Below, in pieces: positions 1 through 5,027 of a DNA stretch of 5,027 nucleotides. Positions within the stretch are counted from its first letter, which is position 1. Each line of letters starts with the position of its first letter. The translations under genes were made by a program, and so were the position numbers. The stretch comes from an uncultured Alphaproteobacteria bacterium. Its GTDB lineage: Bacteria > Pseudomonadota > Alphaproteobacteria > Rhizobiales > Aestuariivirgaceae. The notes under the pieces are model-generated. The model searched no databases and had not been told where the DNA came from. It saw only the letters and a list, made by a program, of their open reading frames with translations. The stretch spans positions 1 through 5,027 of the forward strand of contig CALMLK010000387.1 in the NCBI GenBank assembly GCA_937868035.1. The letters are read 5' to 3'.

Positions 1-38
1 AGGTGATGAACGCAGACCGTTTCGATCTGCGCACCTGA
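1..38 (+). CDS. Possible 3' end of a plus-strand gene, cut by the window start
   Basis: One plus-strand frame is open from the window edge to a TGA at 36-38 and would encode the tail VMNADRFDLRT. Most of its codons end in G or C, as in the other genes here. A strong hairpin begins 10 bases after the stop, which is where the terminator of such a gene would sit. No family can be recognised from eleven residues. The open frame could also be chance, because the same bases form an imperfect inverted repeat and could be non-coding. Confidence 0.3.
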   Translation, partial: VMNADRFDLRT

Positions 39-48
39 CGGCCAAACT

Positions 49-78
49 GGCAACCCTCGCAATAGCGCGAGGGTTGCC
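49..78. terminator. Perfect 12-bp stem hairpin, probable bidirectional terminator
   Basis: The arms GGCAACCCTCGC (49-60) and GCGAGGGTTGCC (67-78) are exact reverse complements around a six-base AATAGC loop. The hairpin starts three bases beyond the flavoprotein stop codon, read on the minus strand, and follows a possible plus-strand stop at 38. The stem is very stable, but the trailing T run is short: only TTT on the minus strand and none on the plus strand. It is therefore either a weakly U-tailed intrinsic terminator shared by convergent genes or a transcript-end stabilising hairpin. Confidence 0.7.
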
Positions 79-81
79 GCC

Positions 82-1353
82 TCATTGCGGTGCAGACCTG
101 CCGCGGGCGTAATCGTTGTAGACGAGATAGCCTTTCTGCGTGGCAATATGATCGGCAATGTATTTGGCGTCGTGCCACACACCCCAGATGAAGGTTGAGC
201 CGCGGCGTGAGAGCCACGGCAATCCGAGGAAATAGACGCCCGGTTCTGCCGAAACGCCCCGCTGATGCTTGGGCTTTCCCTTCTCGTCCAGCGCGCCCGG
301 CACAAGCCAGCCATAATCGACGCCGAACCCTGTGGCCCAGATGATGGTGGAGACGCCGGCCTTGGCGAGATCAAGGTCGCGCAGCGGATGGCTGATGCAG
401 TCGGGCGTCGCGCCGAAGACGCGCGCCTCCGGCTCTTCCGGCAGGTCGAGGCCATTGCGCGCGATGAAGGCATCCGCCGCATCGAGAACGGACAGGTAGT
501 TGGCATCTCCTTTGGCGACGTTGTCCGCAAGGTCGCCTGCGAAATGCAGGAGGCCGTTGGAGAAGCCTTCCGTGCGGCCGACGAGGGTCATGCCACGCGC
601 CGCGAGGTCACGGAAATCCACGGTCGCACCGCCGTAAGCGCCACTCACCGCAATGGTGACATGCTCCTTCCCCTGCGGCGGGGCGGAGGCGTCCCACAGG
701 CCCAGCACACCGAGCCACCACACGAAGTCGCGTCCGCGATAGCGCCGCGGCGGCCGGTCATGGGGTCCGACGGAAAGATAAACGCGGCGTCCCGCCCGCA
801 ACAGTTCGTCTGCGATCTGCGCGCCAGAGGAACCGCCTCCCACCACCAGCACGGCTCCCGGCGGCAATTGCGCGGGATTGCGGTAGGCAGTGGAGTGCAT
901 CTGCGTCACACCCGAATTCTGCGGCACCATCGGCGGAATGACCGGAACCTGGAACGGCCCCGTGGCCGCCACAACATAGCGCGCCGCAATCCTGCCCGCC
1001 GATGTCTCGGCGATGAAGCCGGGCCCGCCCTCGTTCTTGCGCACCGATGAGACGTTGACGCCACAGCGGATGGGCGCGTTGATCTTCTTGGCAAAGGCCT
1101 CGAAATACGCTGCCACGTCTTCCTTGCCGGGAAATGCGTCGGGCCCGCAGGAAAATTCCAAGCTGGGAAAGCGGTCGTGCCAGGCGGGTCCGTTGGTAAC
1201 GAGCGAGTCCCAGCGTTCGGTACGCCAGCGTTCGGCAATCCGGTGGCGTTCCAGGACGATGTGCGCGATGCCGGCCTTGCCCAGGTGCTCGCTCATCGCC
1301 AGCCCCGCCTGACCGCCGCCCACCACGAGCACGTCCGTTTGTTCAGTGGTCAT
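82..1353 (-). CDS. Flavin-containing monooxygenase-like NAD(P)/FAD oxidoreductase (CzcO/YUCCA-type)
   Basis: The predicted 423-residue cytosolic flavoprotein would oxygenate an unknown small substrate using NAD(P)H, FAD and O2. Two Rossmann dinucleotide sites are visible: GGGQAG at residues 12-17, after the strand DVLVV, for FAD, and GGGSSG at 172-177 for NAD(P)H. Between them are ERWRTERWDSL (41-51), typical of the CzcO/YUCCA branch, and MHSTAYRNP (152-160), which resembles the FMO fingerprint region. The late ATG motif is WATGFG (339-344), and a conserved-looking C-terminal stretch around GVYFLGLPWLSRRGS (372-386) follows. The frame stays open upstream to 1470, but the ATG at 1353 was chosen because an AGGAG lies 10 bases before it and the FAD fold starts within ten residues. 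The 39 extra residues do not resemble a domain. The gene diverges from the iron-uptake pair and ends just before a hairpin. The family is confident; the substrate is unknown, and N-hydroxylation, Baeyer-Villiger or S-oxidation chemistry are all possible. Confidence 0.9.
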   Translation of the reverse strand: MTTEQTDVLVVGGGQAGLAMSEHLGKAGIAHIVLERHRIAERWRTERWDSLVTNGPAWHDRFPSLEFSCGPDAFPGKEDVAAYFEAFAKKINAPIRCGVNVSSVRKNEGGPGFIAETSAGRIAARYVVAATGPFQVPVIPPMVPQNSGVTQMHSTAYRNPAQLPPGAVLVVGGGSSGAQIADELLRAGRRVYLSVGPHDRPPRRYRGRDFVWWLGVLGLWDASAPPQGKEHVTIAVSGAYGGATVDFRDLAARGMTLVGRTEGFSNGLLHFAGDLADNVAKGDANYLSVLDAADAFIARNGLDLPEEPEARVFGATPDCISHPLRDLDLAKAGVSTIIWATGFGVDYGWLVPGALDEKGKPKHQRGVSAEPGVYFLGLPWLSRRGSTFIWGVWHDAKYIADHIATQKGYLVYNDYARGRSAPQ

Positions 1354-1363
1354 CCCCGCGATT

Positions 1364-1368
1364 CTCCT
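1364..1368 (-). promoter_or_regulatory. Ribosome binding site fixing the flavoprotein start
   Basis: The minus strand reads AGGAG here, 10 bases before the ATG at 1353. No comparable site precedes the upstream in-frame starts near 1470 and 1413, so this site supports the shorter, 423-residue protein. Confidence 0.65.
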
Positions 1369-1494
1369 GCGCAAAGCAATTTCGCAAGAGCGTATCGCGG
1401 ACCCGGAAAACATGTCCAGCGACGCAACGCCGCCTCTTAAGTCATTCGAATTGCAAGCATATTTGTGCACTGCAACACGGAACAGCGGGGTACC

Positions 1495-1509
1495 TTAGAA
1501 TAAATCTAA
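1495..1509. promoter_or_regulatory. Irr-box-like iron-responsive palindrome (ICE motif)
   Basis: The sequence TTAGAATAAATCTAA is a perfect TTAGA-N5-TCTAA palindrome. It matches the recalled Hyphomicrobiales Irr/ICE core TTAGAA-N3-TTCTAA at 11 of the 12 defined positions; the mismatch is A for T at 1504. It sits in the intergenic region 94 bases before the cupredoxin start and 142 bases from the divergent flavoprotein start. Irr is a Fur-family regulator that senses haem or iron status and can either repress or activate. Placement ahead of an iron-uptake unit makes functional use likely, although its sign and which of the two divergent promoters it controls cannot be read here. Confidence 0.6.
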
Positions 1510-1540
1510 TGCATTGAAATACTGAGAAGATTTGCCGCAG

Positions 1541-1569
1541 TTGATGTTGTTATCGCGCAGGCGTATGCA
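1541..1569 (+). promoter_or_regulatory. Weak candidate promoter for the cupredoxin-permease unit
   Basis: TTGATG (1541-1546) and TATGCA (1564-1569) are separated by 17 bases and could act as -35 and -10 elements. Transcription would then start near 1576, giving a leader of about 27 bases, with the Irr-like box centred roughly 74 bases upstream. The -10 match is poor and other pairings in this AT-richer stretch are possible. Confidence 0.25.
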
Positions 1570-1593
1570 ATATTGAGTATTTTAATCGGATAT

Positions 1594-1597
1594 GGAG
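1594..1597 (+). promoter_or_regulatory. Ribosome binding site fixing the cupredoxin start
   Basis: GGAG lies five bases before the ATG at 1603. It favours that ATG over the upstream in-frame TTG at 1573. The choice also puts the basic residue of the signal peptide immediately ahead of its hydrophobic core. Confidence 0.6.
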
Positions 1598-1602
1598 TCC
1601 AC

Positions 1603-1947
1603 ATGACACGCGCACATACGATGGCGGCTCTGGCGTTCGGCGCCCTCATCCTCGCCGGTCCCACAAATGCTGGGGCCGAAGAACCGCCGACATTCGAACT
1701 TGCGATCAAGGGACAGGCGTTTGTGCCCGGCGAGATTCATGTTACGGCAGGCAAGCCTTTCATCCTCAAGCTGACGAACGAGAACGATGCGCCGGTGGAG
1801 TTCGAAGGCAAGGACCTGAAATTCGAGAAGGTCGTTGCCGGAAAGTCGCAGATTGTTGTCCGTGTGCGGGGCATGAAGGCGGGCCGCTACCTGTTCGTCG
1901 ACGAATACCAGGAAGATGTGGCCAAGGGTTTTGTGATTGCGAAGTAG
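1603..1947 (+). CDS. Secreted cupredoxin-fold protein (EfeO/FtrB-like) partner of the iron permease
   Basis: The 114-residue precursor has a probable Sec signal peptide: a basic start (R3, H5), a hydrophobic core at about residues 8-18, and likely cleavage after AGA at 25. The mature protein of about 89 residues would be periplasmic. It is a single cupredoxin-like domain with the family pattern PVEFEGKDL (64-72), a G-x-Y turn (GRY, 94-96) and FVDEYQED (98-105). Such domains occur as EfeO N-domains or as stand-alone FtrB-type proteins beside FTR1 permeases, where they are thought to bind or oxidise iron for import. There is no cysteine and only one histidine (H46) in the mature chain, so a type 1 copper site cannot form. 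Acidic residues E66, E68, D71, E75, D100, E101, E104 and D105 are the obvious candidate metal ligands. The gene is 18 bases before the permease gene and most likely cotranscribed, behind the Irr-like box. Family assignment is good; the metal and the exact role are inferred. Confidence 0.85.
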   Translation: MTRAHTMAALAFGALILAGPTNAGAEEPPTFELAIKGQAFVPGEIHVTAGKPFILKLTNENDAPVEFEGKDLKFEKVVAGKSQIVVRVRGMKAGRYLFVDEYQEDVAKGFVIAK

Positions 1948-1965
1948 AATTGGATTGATGTTGGC

Positions 1966-2802
1966 ATGCTGGGTGCTCTGATCATTGTCTTCCGCGAAGT
2001 CATCGAAGCGGGATTGATCGTGGGAATCGTCTGGGCAGTGGCGAGCAACCTCGCTGCGGCACGGGCGTGGATTCTCTCGGGCGCCGCTGCCGGCCTCGCG
2101 GGCAGTGCGCTGGTCGCGGTTTTCACGGGCGCCATCGCCTCTGCCTTCGATGGCTACGGTCAGGAGATATTCAACGCCTGCATTCTCGGCACGGCGGTGA
2201 TCATGCTGGCCTGGCACAACATCTGGATGGCCCGTCATGGCCGCCGCCTCGCCATGGAACTGCACGAGGCGGGGCAGGAAGCTATCTCGGGCAAGCGCTC
2301 GCTCTTCGCGCTGGCCTTCATCGTGTGCATGGCGGTGATGCGCGAAGGCTCGGAAGTCGTGCTGTTCCTCTACGGCATCATCATCTCAAACGGCGCCACG
2401 GGGGCAAGCCTCTTCGTGGGCGGTCTCCTCGGACTTGGGGCAGGGCTTGTGGTGTCCGTGCTCACCTTCAAGGGTCTTCTGACGATTCCCATGCGCCACT
2501 TCTTCACGGTCACGAACTGGTTGGTGACGCTCCTCGCGGCTGGCATGGCATCGCAGCTTGTGGGCTACCTGCAGCAGGCCGGCATCATCACCGTTCTGGA
2601 CGAGACGGTGTGGGATACATCTGCCATTCTTTCGGAAAGCAGTGTGGTGGGGCGCGTGCTGCACACGCTCATCGGCTATGCCGATCAGCCCACGGCCATT
2701 CAGGTCATTGCCTATGTCGCGGTGATTGCCTTTATCTGGTCCGCAGCCCGGCTCCTCGGCGATCCGACACCCGCAAGGCCGTCGAAGGCCGTTCTCACCT
2801 GA
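1966..2802 (+). CDS. FTR1/EfeU-family high-affinity iron permease
   Basis: This 278-residue inner-membrane protein has the two FTR1 signature R-E-x-x-E motifs: REVIE at 10-14 in helix 1 and REGSE at 126-130 in helix 4. These acidic motifs carry iron through the pore in characterised FTR1 and EfeU proteins. About seven hydrophobic helices can be seen, near 2-27, 38-60, 68-89, 112-140, 147-170, 180-202 and 244-264. That count and the length are normal for the family, and the protein looks intact. The ATG at 1966 lacks a clear Shine-Dalgarno sequence (only TTGG and GGATTG nearby), so translation may depend on ribosomes finishing the cupredoxin gene 18 bases upstream. Its stop codon overlaps the convergent acyltransferase gene by 8 bp. 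Neither a P19-type periplasmic protein nor an FtrD-type polyferredoxin follows, unlike four-gene ftrABCD operons. The family is very secure; the iron oxidation state it handles is not shown. Confidence 0.93.
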   Translation: MLGALIIVFREVIEAGLIVGIVWAVASNLAAARAWILSGAAAGLAGSALVAVFTGAIASAFDGYGQEIFNACILGTAVIMLAWHNIWMARHGRRLAMELHEAGQEAISGKRSLFALAFIVCMAVMREGSEVVLFLYGIIISNGATGASLFVGGLLGLGAGLVVSVLTFKGLLTIPMRHFFTVTNWLVTLLAAGMASQLVGYLQQAGIITVLDETVWDTSAILSESSVVGRVLHTLIGYADQPTAIQVIAYVAVIAFIWSAARLLGDPTPARPSKAVLT

Positions 2803-2811
2803 CGGGTTTTT
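2769..2811 (+). terminator. Weak candidate terminator overlapping the permease stop
   Basis: ACCCG (2769-2773) can pair with CGGGT (2803-2807), enclosing a smaller GGCC/GGCC hairpin (2777-2780 with 2787-2790), and a five-T run (2807-2811) follows directly. The arms are short and the structure is interrupted, so the case rests mainly on the T run just after the permease stop. Its left half lies in the permease coding region, and it overlaps the 3' end of the opposing gene. Confidence 0.3.
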
Positions 2812-3511
2812 CTCCTAGCAGATAGCAACAGGTCACGGGGTCATAGCCCCGGATCTCCCGGCCCGCCGCGAACTGCGCTTGCAACGCATCCCGGACCCGC
2901 AATCGTTCCGCCAGGGCAAGCCCCGGCTCGTCCTTCAGCAACTGGTCCAAATCTCGCGGAATGGGGAGACGCTCCAGCCCCGTTGCGGCCGGCGTGTCGC
3001 CCCGCGCCAGACCATCCACATGCGCGTCCTGCAGATGCCATTCCGCCAGCAGGCGGTCGGAGGGGAGGCCGGCGTTGATGCCCTGCATCGCGCCGTAATA
3101 GTTGGTGTAATAGGTTGAAGCCCGCGCCCCGAGCCGCGCCATGTTGAGATGTGCATTTGCATGGCGAAGCGGGTCGAAAGTCCACCGCACCAGCGTGATC
3201 CCGTGGGAAAGGCACCAACTGCGCTGGAAGAATTTGAGCCGCACCGCCAGTCCCGCACCGCGCGCCCGCGGATGAACCGCAAGCCGGTGCGAGTGCTGCA
3301 CATGCGTTTCGCGCGTGGGAAAGCCGAACACGTAGCCCACAAGATCCTCTCCGGCGAAGGCACCGGCAACAAGGCCGCCTTCGCTCTGGATCACCATCAT
3401 GAGGTCGGCCGGGTCTTCCTTGTCGCCTTCGCCCCAGACGGTGCGTTGCAGCGCCTCGGCGGCAAGGAATTCGCCGAGGCCGGAGAGCACGCGCAATGTC
3501 ACGTCACTCAC
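2795..3511 (-). CDS. GNAT-fold acyltransferase of the COG3375 type, putative D-amino acid N-succinyltransferase partner
   Basis: The 238-residue cytosolic protein has the GNAT acyl-CoA loop [17 protein letters not shown] (77-93), in which R-A-R-G-A-G forms the pyrophosphate-binding turn. The downstream blocks WTFDPL (110-115), HLNMARLGA (121-129) and [11 protein letters not shown] (150-160) are typical of the long GNAT family often encoded beside racemases of the enolase superfamily. In the described Geobacillus pathway a GNAT protein moves succinyl from succinyl-CoA to D-amino acids, and its partner epimerises the product. That reaction is inferred here from the neighbour and not from active-site evidence. 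Translation starts at GTG, and GTGA is shared with the racemase stop, so the two are probably translationally coupled. No strong ribosome binding site is seen, only AGAGAG well upstream. The stop overlaps the convergent permease gene. Acetyl or another acyl donor, or an unrelated substrate, remains possible. Confidence 0.85.
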   Translation of the reverse strand: MSDVTLRVLSGLGEFLAAEALQRTVWGEGDKEDPADLMMVIQSEGGLVAGAFAGEDLVGYVFGFPTRETHVQHSHRLAVHPRARGAGLAVRLKFFQRSWCLSHGITLVRWTFDPLRHANAHLNMARLGARASTYYTNYYGAMQGINAGLPSDRLLAEWHLQDAHVDGLARGDTPAATGLERLPIPRDLDQLLKDEPGLALAERLRVRDALQAQFAAGREIRGYDPVTCCYLLGEKPVR

Positions 3512-4653
3512 GGGCCAAAACTCTCTGTGCTCACTGTCACCTTGCCGAGGAAGCCACGGTCAAGGGTGACGCCGCTCCCCGCTCCCGCTGGCACGGGCAT
3601 CAAGCCGTCCCGCGCTTCCAGCGGTTCATTGACGATGTCCTTGGCGAAGTAGCGGCTGGAACTGGAGGTATCGCCGGGCTTGCGGAAGTTCGGCAGTGTG
3701 GAAAGGTGGATGTTGTGCGCCCGTCCGATGCCCGACTCGAGCATGCCGCCACACCAGACGGGATACGTCCAGGCCGCGCACAGGTCGTGGATGCGCCGCG
3801 CCTCCTGATAGCCGCCCACCCGCCCGACCTTGATGTTGATGACGCGCGTCGCACCACTCTGCAACGCCTTGCGCGCATCAGCAGCCGTGCGGATGCACTC
3901 ATCCAGGCAGACCGCCGTGCGGAGCCGTGCTTGCAGTTCGGCATGGTCGTGGATGTCATCCCACGCCAGCGGCTGTTCAATGTAGTCGAGGCCGAAATCG
4001 TCGAGCGCCTCCATGATGCCGGTATCCGCCAGCGTGTAGGCGCTGTTTGCATCGACGGTAAGATGGGCCGCCGGAAAAGCGGCGCGGACCGCCTTCACCA
4101 GCGCCACGTCATGCCCCGGCATGATCTTCAGCTTGATCCGCTTGTAGCCCTGCGCCAGATGCGATTCCACACGGTCCAGCGTCACATCAAAAGGGTTGAT
4201 GCCGAGTGACACGCCAACTTCAATCTCGCTCTTCGTGCCACCAAGCAGCGTCTTGAGCGGCAGCCCCAGCGATTTCGCCCACAAGTCCCAGAACGCCATC
4301 TCCACCATGGCCTTGGTCATGAAGTGGCCGCGCCACGGGCTGAGCACGGCTTCCAGTGCCGCCGGGTTGTCGAAACGTTGTCCGACGATGGCGGGCAGCA
4401 GCACATCGCGGAGCAGCGCCATGCCACCCGCAAGGGACTCGTCGAGATAATCGGGCAAGGGGTCCATCACGCCCTCGCCGTATCCCTCAATCCCGCCGGA
4501 TCGCAGGATCAGCAGCGGGAACAGCTTTTCGTGCATGGTGCCTGTGGCAATGGTGAAGGGCGTGAGCAGCGGCAAGCGTACAATCCGCAGTTCCGCCTGA
4601 TCGATGCGGAGGGCGGGTCTGAGCGTGGAGGATGTGGCGGTGGGCATGGGCAT
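3508..4653 (-). CDS. Enolase-superfamily N-succinylamino acid racemase / o-succinylbenzoate synthase-like enzyme
   Basis: The product is 381 residues from the chosen ATG; residue numbers below follow that start. The capping domain opens with [22 protein letters not shown], split here as LRIVRLPLL and TPFTIATGT (about 22-39), and has GYGEG (58-61 plus G). The barrel carries the full catalytic set: K174-L-K176 (KxK), metal ligands D201 (VDAN), E226 (IEQPL) and D251 (LDEC), and the opposite base K275 (NIKVGRVGG). [14 protein letters not shown] (301-314) is typical of the OSBS/NSAR branch. Such enzymes racemise N-acylamino acids or make o-succinylbenzoate for menaquinone. No other menaquinone gene is visible and alphaproteobacteria usually use ubiquinone, so racemase is favoured. 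It overlaps the GNAT gene by four bases and lies 80 bases after the DeoR-type gene. The start is uncertain: ATG at 4653 or 4647, or TTG at 4668, none with a Shine-Dalgarno site. A dipeptide epimerase is a less likely alternative. Confidence 0.88.
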   Translation of the reverse strand: MPMPTATSSTLRPALRIDQAELRIVRLPLLTPFTIATGTMHEKLFPLLILRSGGIEGYGEGVMDPLPDYLDESLAGGMALLRDVLLPAIVGQRFDNPAALEAVLSPWRGHFMTKAMVEMAFWDLWAKSLGLPLKTLLGGTKSEIEVGVSLGINPFDVTLDRVESHLAQGYKRIKLKIMPGHDVALVKAVRAAFPAAHLTVDANSAYTLADTGIMEALDDFGLDYIEQPLAWDDIHDHAELQARLRTAVCLDECIRTAADARKALQSGATRVINIKVGRVGGYQEARRIHDLCAAWTYPVWCGGMLESGIGRAHNIHLSTLPNFRKPGDTSSSSRYFAKDIVNEPLEARDGLMPVPAGAGSGVTLDRGFLGKVTVSTESFGP

Positions 4654-4733
4654 CCGAAAGGAGGGCAAAAGGAAAATGAATGCTTATGGCCCGCAGGCGC
4701 CCGTGGCAAGTTTGCGCGCGCACCAACGCGGTT

Positions 4734-5027
4734 TCACGCCACGACGACCTTGGCTTCGGCAGCGGCGAGATGCGCCTGCAGCGCCTCGGGCAGCGCCTGG
4801 TCGGTGATGAGCGTCACGTTCTCTGACCACGCCCCGTAGACGGCAAGCGAGATGCGGCCGATCTTGCTGCGGTCAGCGACCACGATCGTTTCCGCCGAGC
4901 GCCGCATCATCGCACCGTAGATGAGGCCGGGGCCAATCCCCGCATCGCTCGGACCTTCGGCGGTCACGCCACTCGCACCAAGGATCGCCTTGCTGGCGCG
5001 GAATTTCTGCAATGCATCGATGGTGTC
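4734..5027 (-). CDS. DeoR/GlpR-family transcriptional regulator, C-terminal sensor domain (partial)
   Basis: Only the last 97 residues are present; the frame runs off the window edge at 5027, and the TTG at 5012 is an internal leucine, not a start. The visible part is the DeoR C-terminal ligand-sensing domain, which has a phosphosugar-isomerase-like fold. Signs are FRASKAILGASGV followed by EGPSDAG, then the motif VVADRSKIGR and the strand ENVTLITD near the end. The N-terminal helix-turn-helix that binds DNA would lie beyond the window. Family members usually sense phosphorylated sugars or related metabolites and repress neighbouring catabolic operons. The gene is on the same strand, 80 bases upstream of the racemase, and I see no convincing terminator between them, so they may share a transcript. 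Its ligand and targets cannot be read from this fragment. Confidence 0.88.
   Translation of the reverse strand, partial: DTIDALQKFRASKAILGASGVTAEGPSDAGIGPGLIYGAMMRRSAETIVVADRSKIGRISLAVYGAWSENVTLITDQALPEALQAHLAAAEAKVVVA

Noticed and set aside
1..85. Minus-strand frame starting with an ATGA overlap at the flavoprotein stop (ATG at 85-83) and open to the window start
   Set aside because: The peptide is arginine-rich with no recognisable start of a family, and its first codons run through the perfect hairpin at 49-78, which is better explained as a terminator.
265..1050. Long plus-strand open frame opposite the flavoprotein gene
   Set aside because: It is rich in arginine, histidine and alanine with no recognisable domain; this is the usual antisense shadow of a GC-rich gene with clear FAD and NAD(P) motifs.
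1354..1470. N-terminal extension of 39 residues on the flavoprotein, up to the first in-frame start
   Set aside because: It lacks a ribosome binding site and any resemblance to a domain, and the FAD fold and AGGAG site both point to the ATG at 1353.
1451..1475. TTGCA and TGCAA inverted repeat with a 15-base spacer, and the CAATATTG palindrome at 1568-1575
   Set aside because: The arms are five bases or fewer, or a single short palindrome, expected by chance in this AT-richer stretch, and they match no operator I know.
1582..2265. Minus-strand open frame across the cupredoxin and permease genes
   Set aside because: The composition is low in hydrophobic residues with no motif, and it covers two genes with firm family signatures.
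3496..4209. Plus-strand open frame opposite the racemase gene
   Set aside because: No recognisable domain; the minus strand carries every enolase-superfamily catalytic residue in order.
3508..4653. Naming the racemase menC as a menaquinone enzyme
   Set aside because: The family cannot be split into synthase and racemase by catalytic residues alone; the GNAT partner and lack of other menaquinone genes favour the racemase role.
4676..4807. Plus-strand 43-residue open frame preceded by AAAGGAGG
   Set aside because: The ribosome-site-like sequence is good, but the predicted peptide is arginine- and proline-rich and mostly antisense to the DeoR-type gene. Without conservation it is more likely a shadow; the purine run is the complement of the CCTCC leader noted for the racemase.

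Overview
The window looks like ordinary chromosomal DNA from an alphaproteobacterium, probably of the Hyphomicrobiales (Rhizobiales). The coding DNA is GC-rich, the genes are tightly packed, and there is a near-consensus Irr-type iron-control box, a motif typical of that order. This placement is inferred from composition, gene content and the motif; there is no rRNA or other marker gene. I see no insertion sequence, prophage, tRNA, CRISPR array or other sign of recent transfer.

Layout from left to right. Positions 1-38 may be the last codons of a plus-strand gene. A perfect 12-bp hairpin (49-78) follows and separates it from a minus-strand flavoprotein monooxygenase gene (82-1353). A 249-bp AT-richer region (1354-1602) lies between divergent genes and carries the Irr-like palindrome. 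It is followed by a two-gene plus-strand iron-uptake unit: a secreted cupredoxin-fold protein (1603-1947) and an FTR1/EfeU-type iron permease (1966-2802). The permease converges, with an 8-bp overlap, on a minus-strand unit. In transcription order that unit is a DeoR-type regulator (4734-5027, cut by the window edge), an enolase-superfamily N-succinylamino acid racemase/o-succinylbenzoate synthase-like enzyme (3508-4653), and a GNAT-fold acyltransferase (2795-3511) whose GTG start overlaps the racemase stop codon.

How the genes may work together. The periplasmic cupredoxin-like protein probably delivers or conditions iron for the permease, and the Irr-like box would tie both to iron or haem status. 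The racemase-GNAT pair matches the core of a known pathway that converts D-amino acids irreversibly to L-amino acids by N-succinylation, racemisation and desuccinylation. The third enzyme, a desuccinylase, is not in the window. The DeoR-type protein is a reasonable candidate local regulator of that pair. The flavoprotein has no evident pathway partner here.

I do not see a wholly new system. The items most worth following up are the Irr-like box in front of a minimal FTR1 unit, the cupredoxin-fold protein without copper ligands, and the coupled racemase-GNAT pair.
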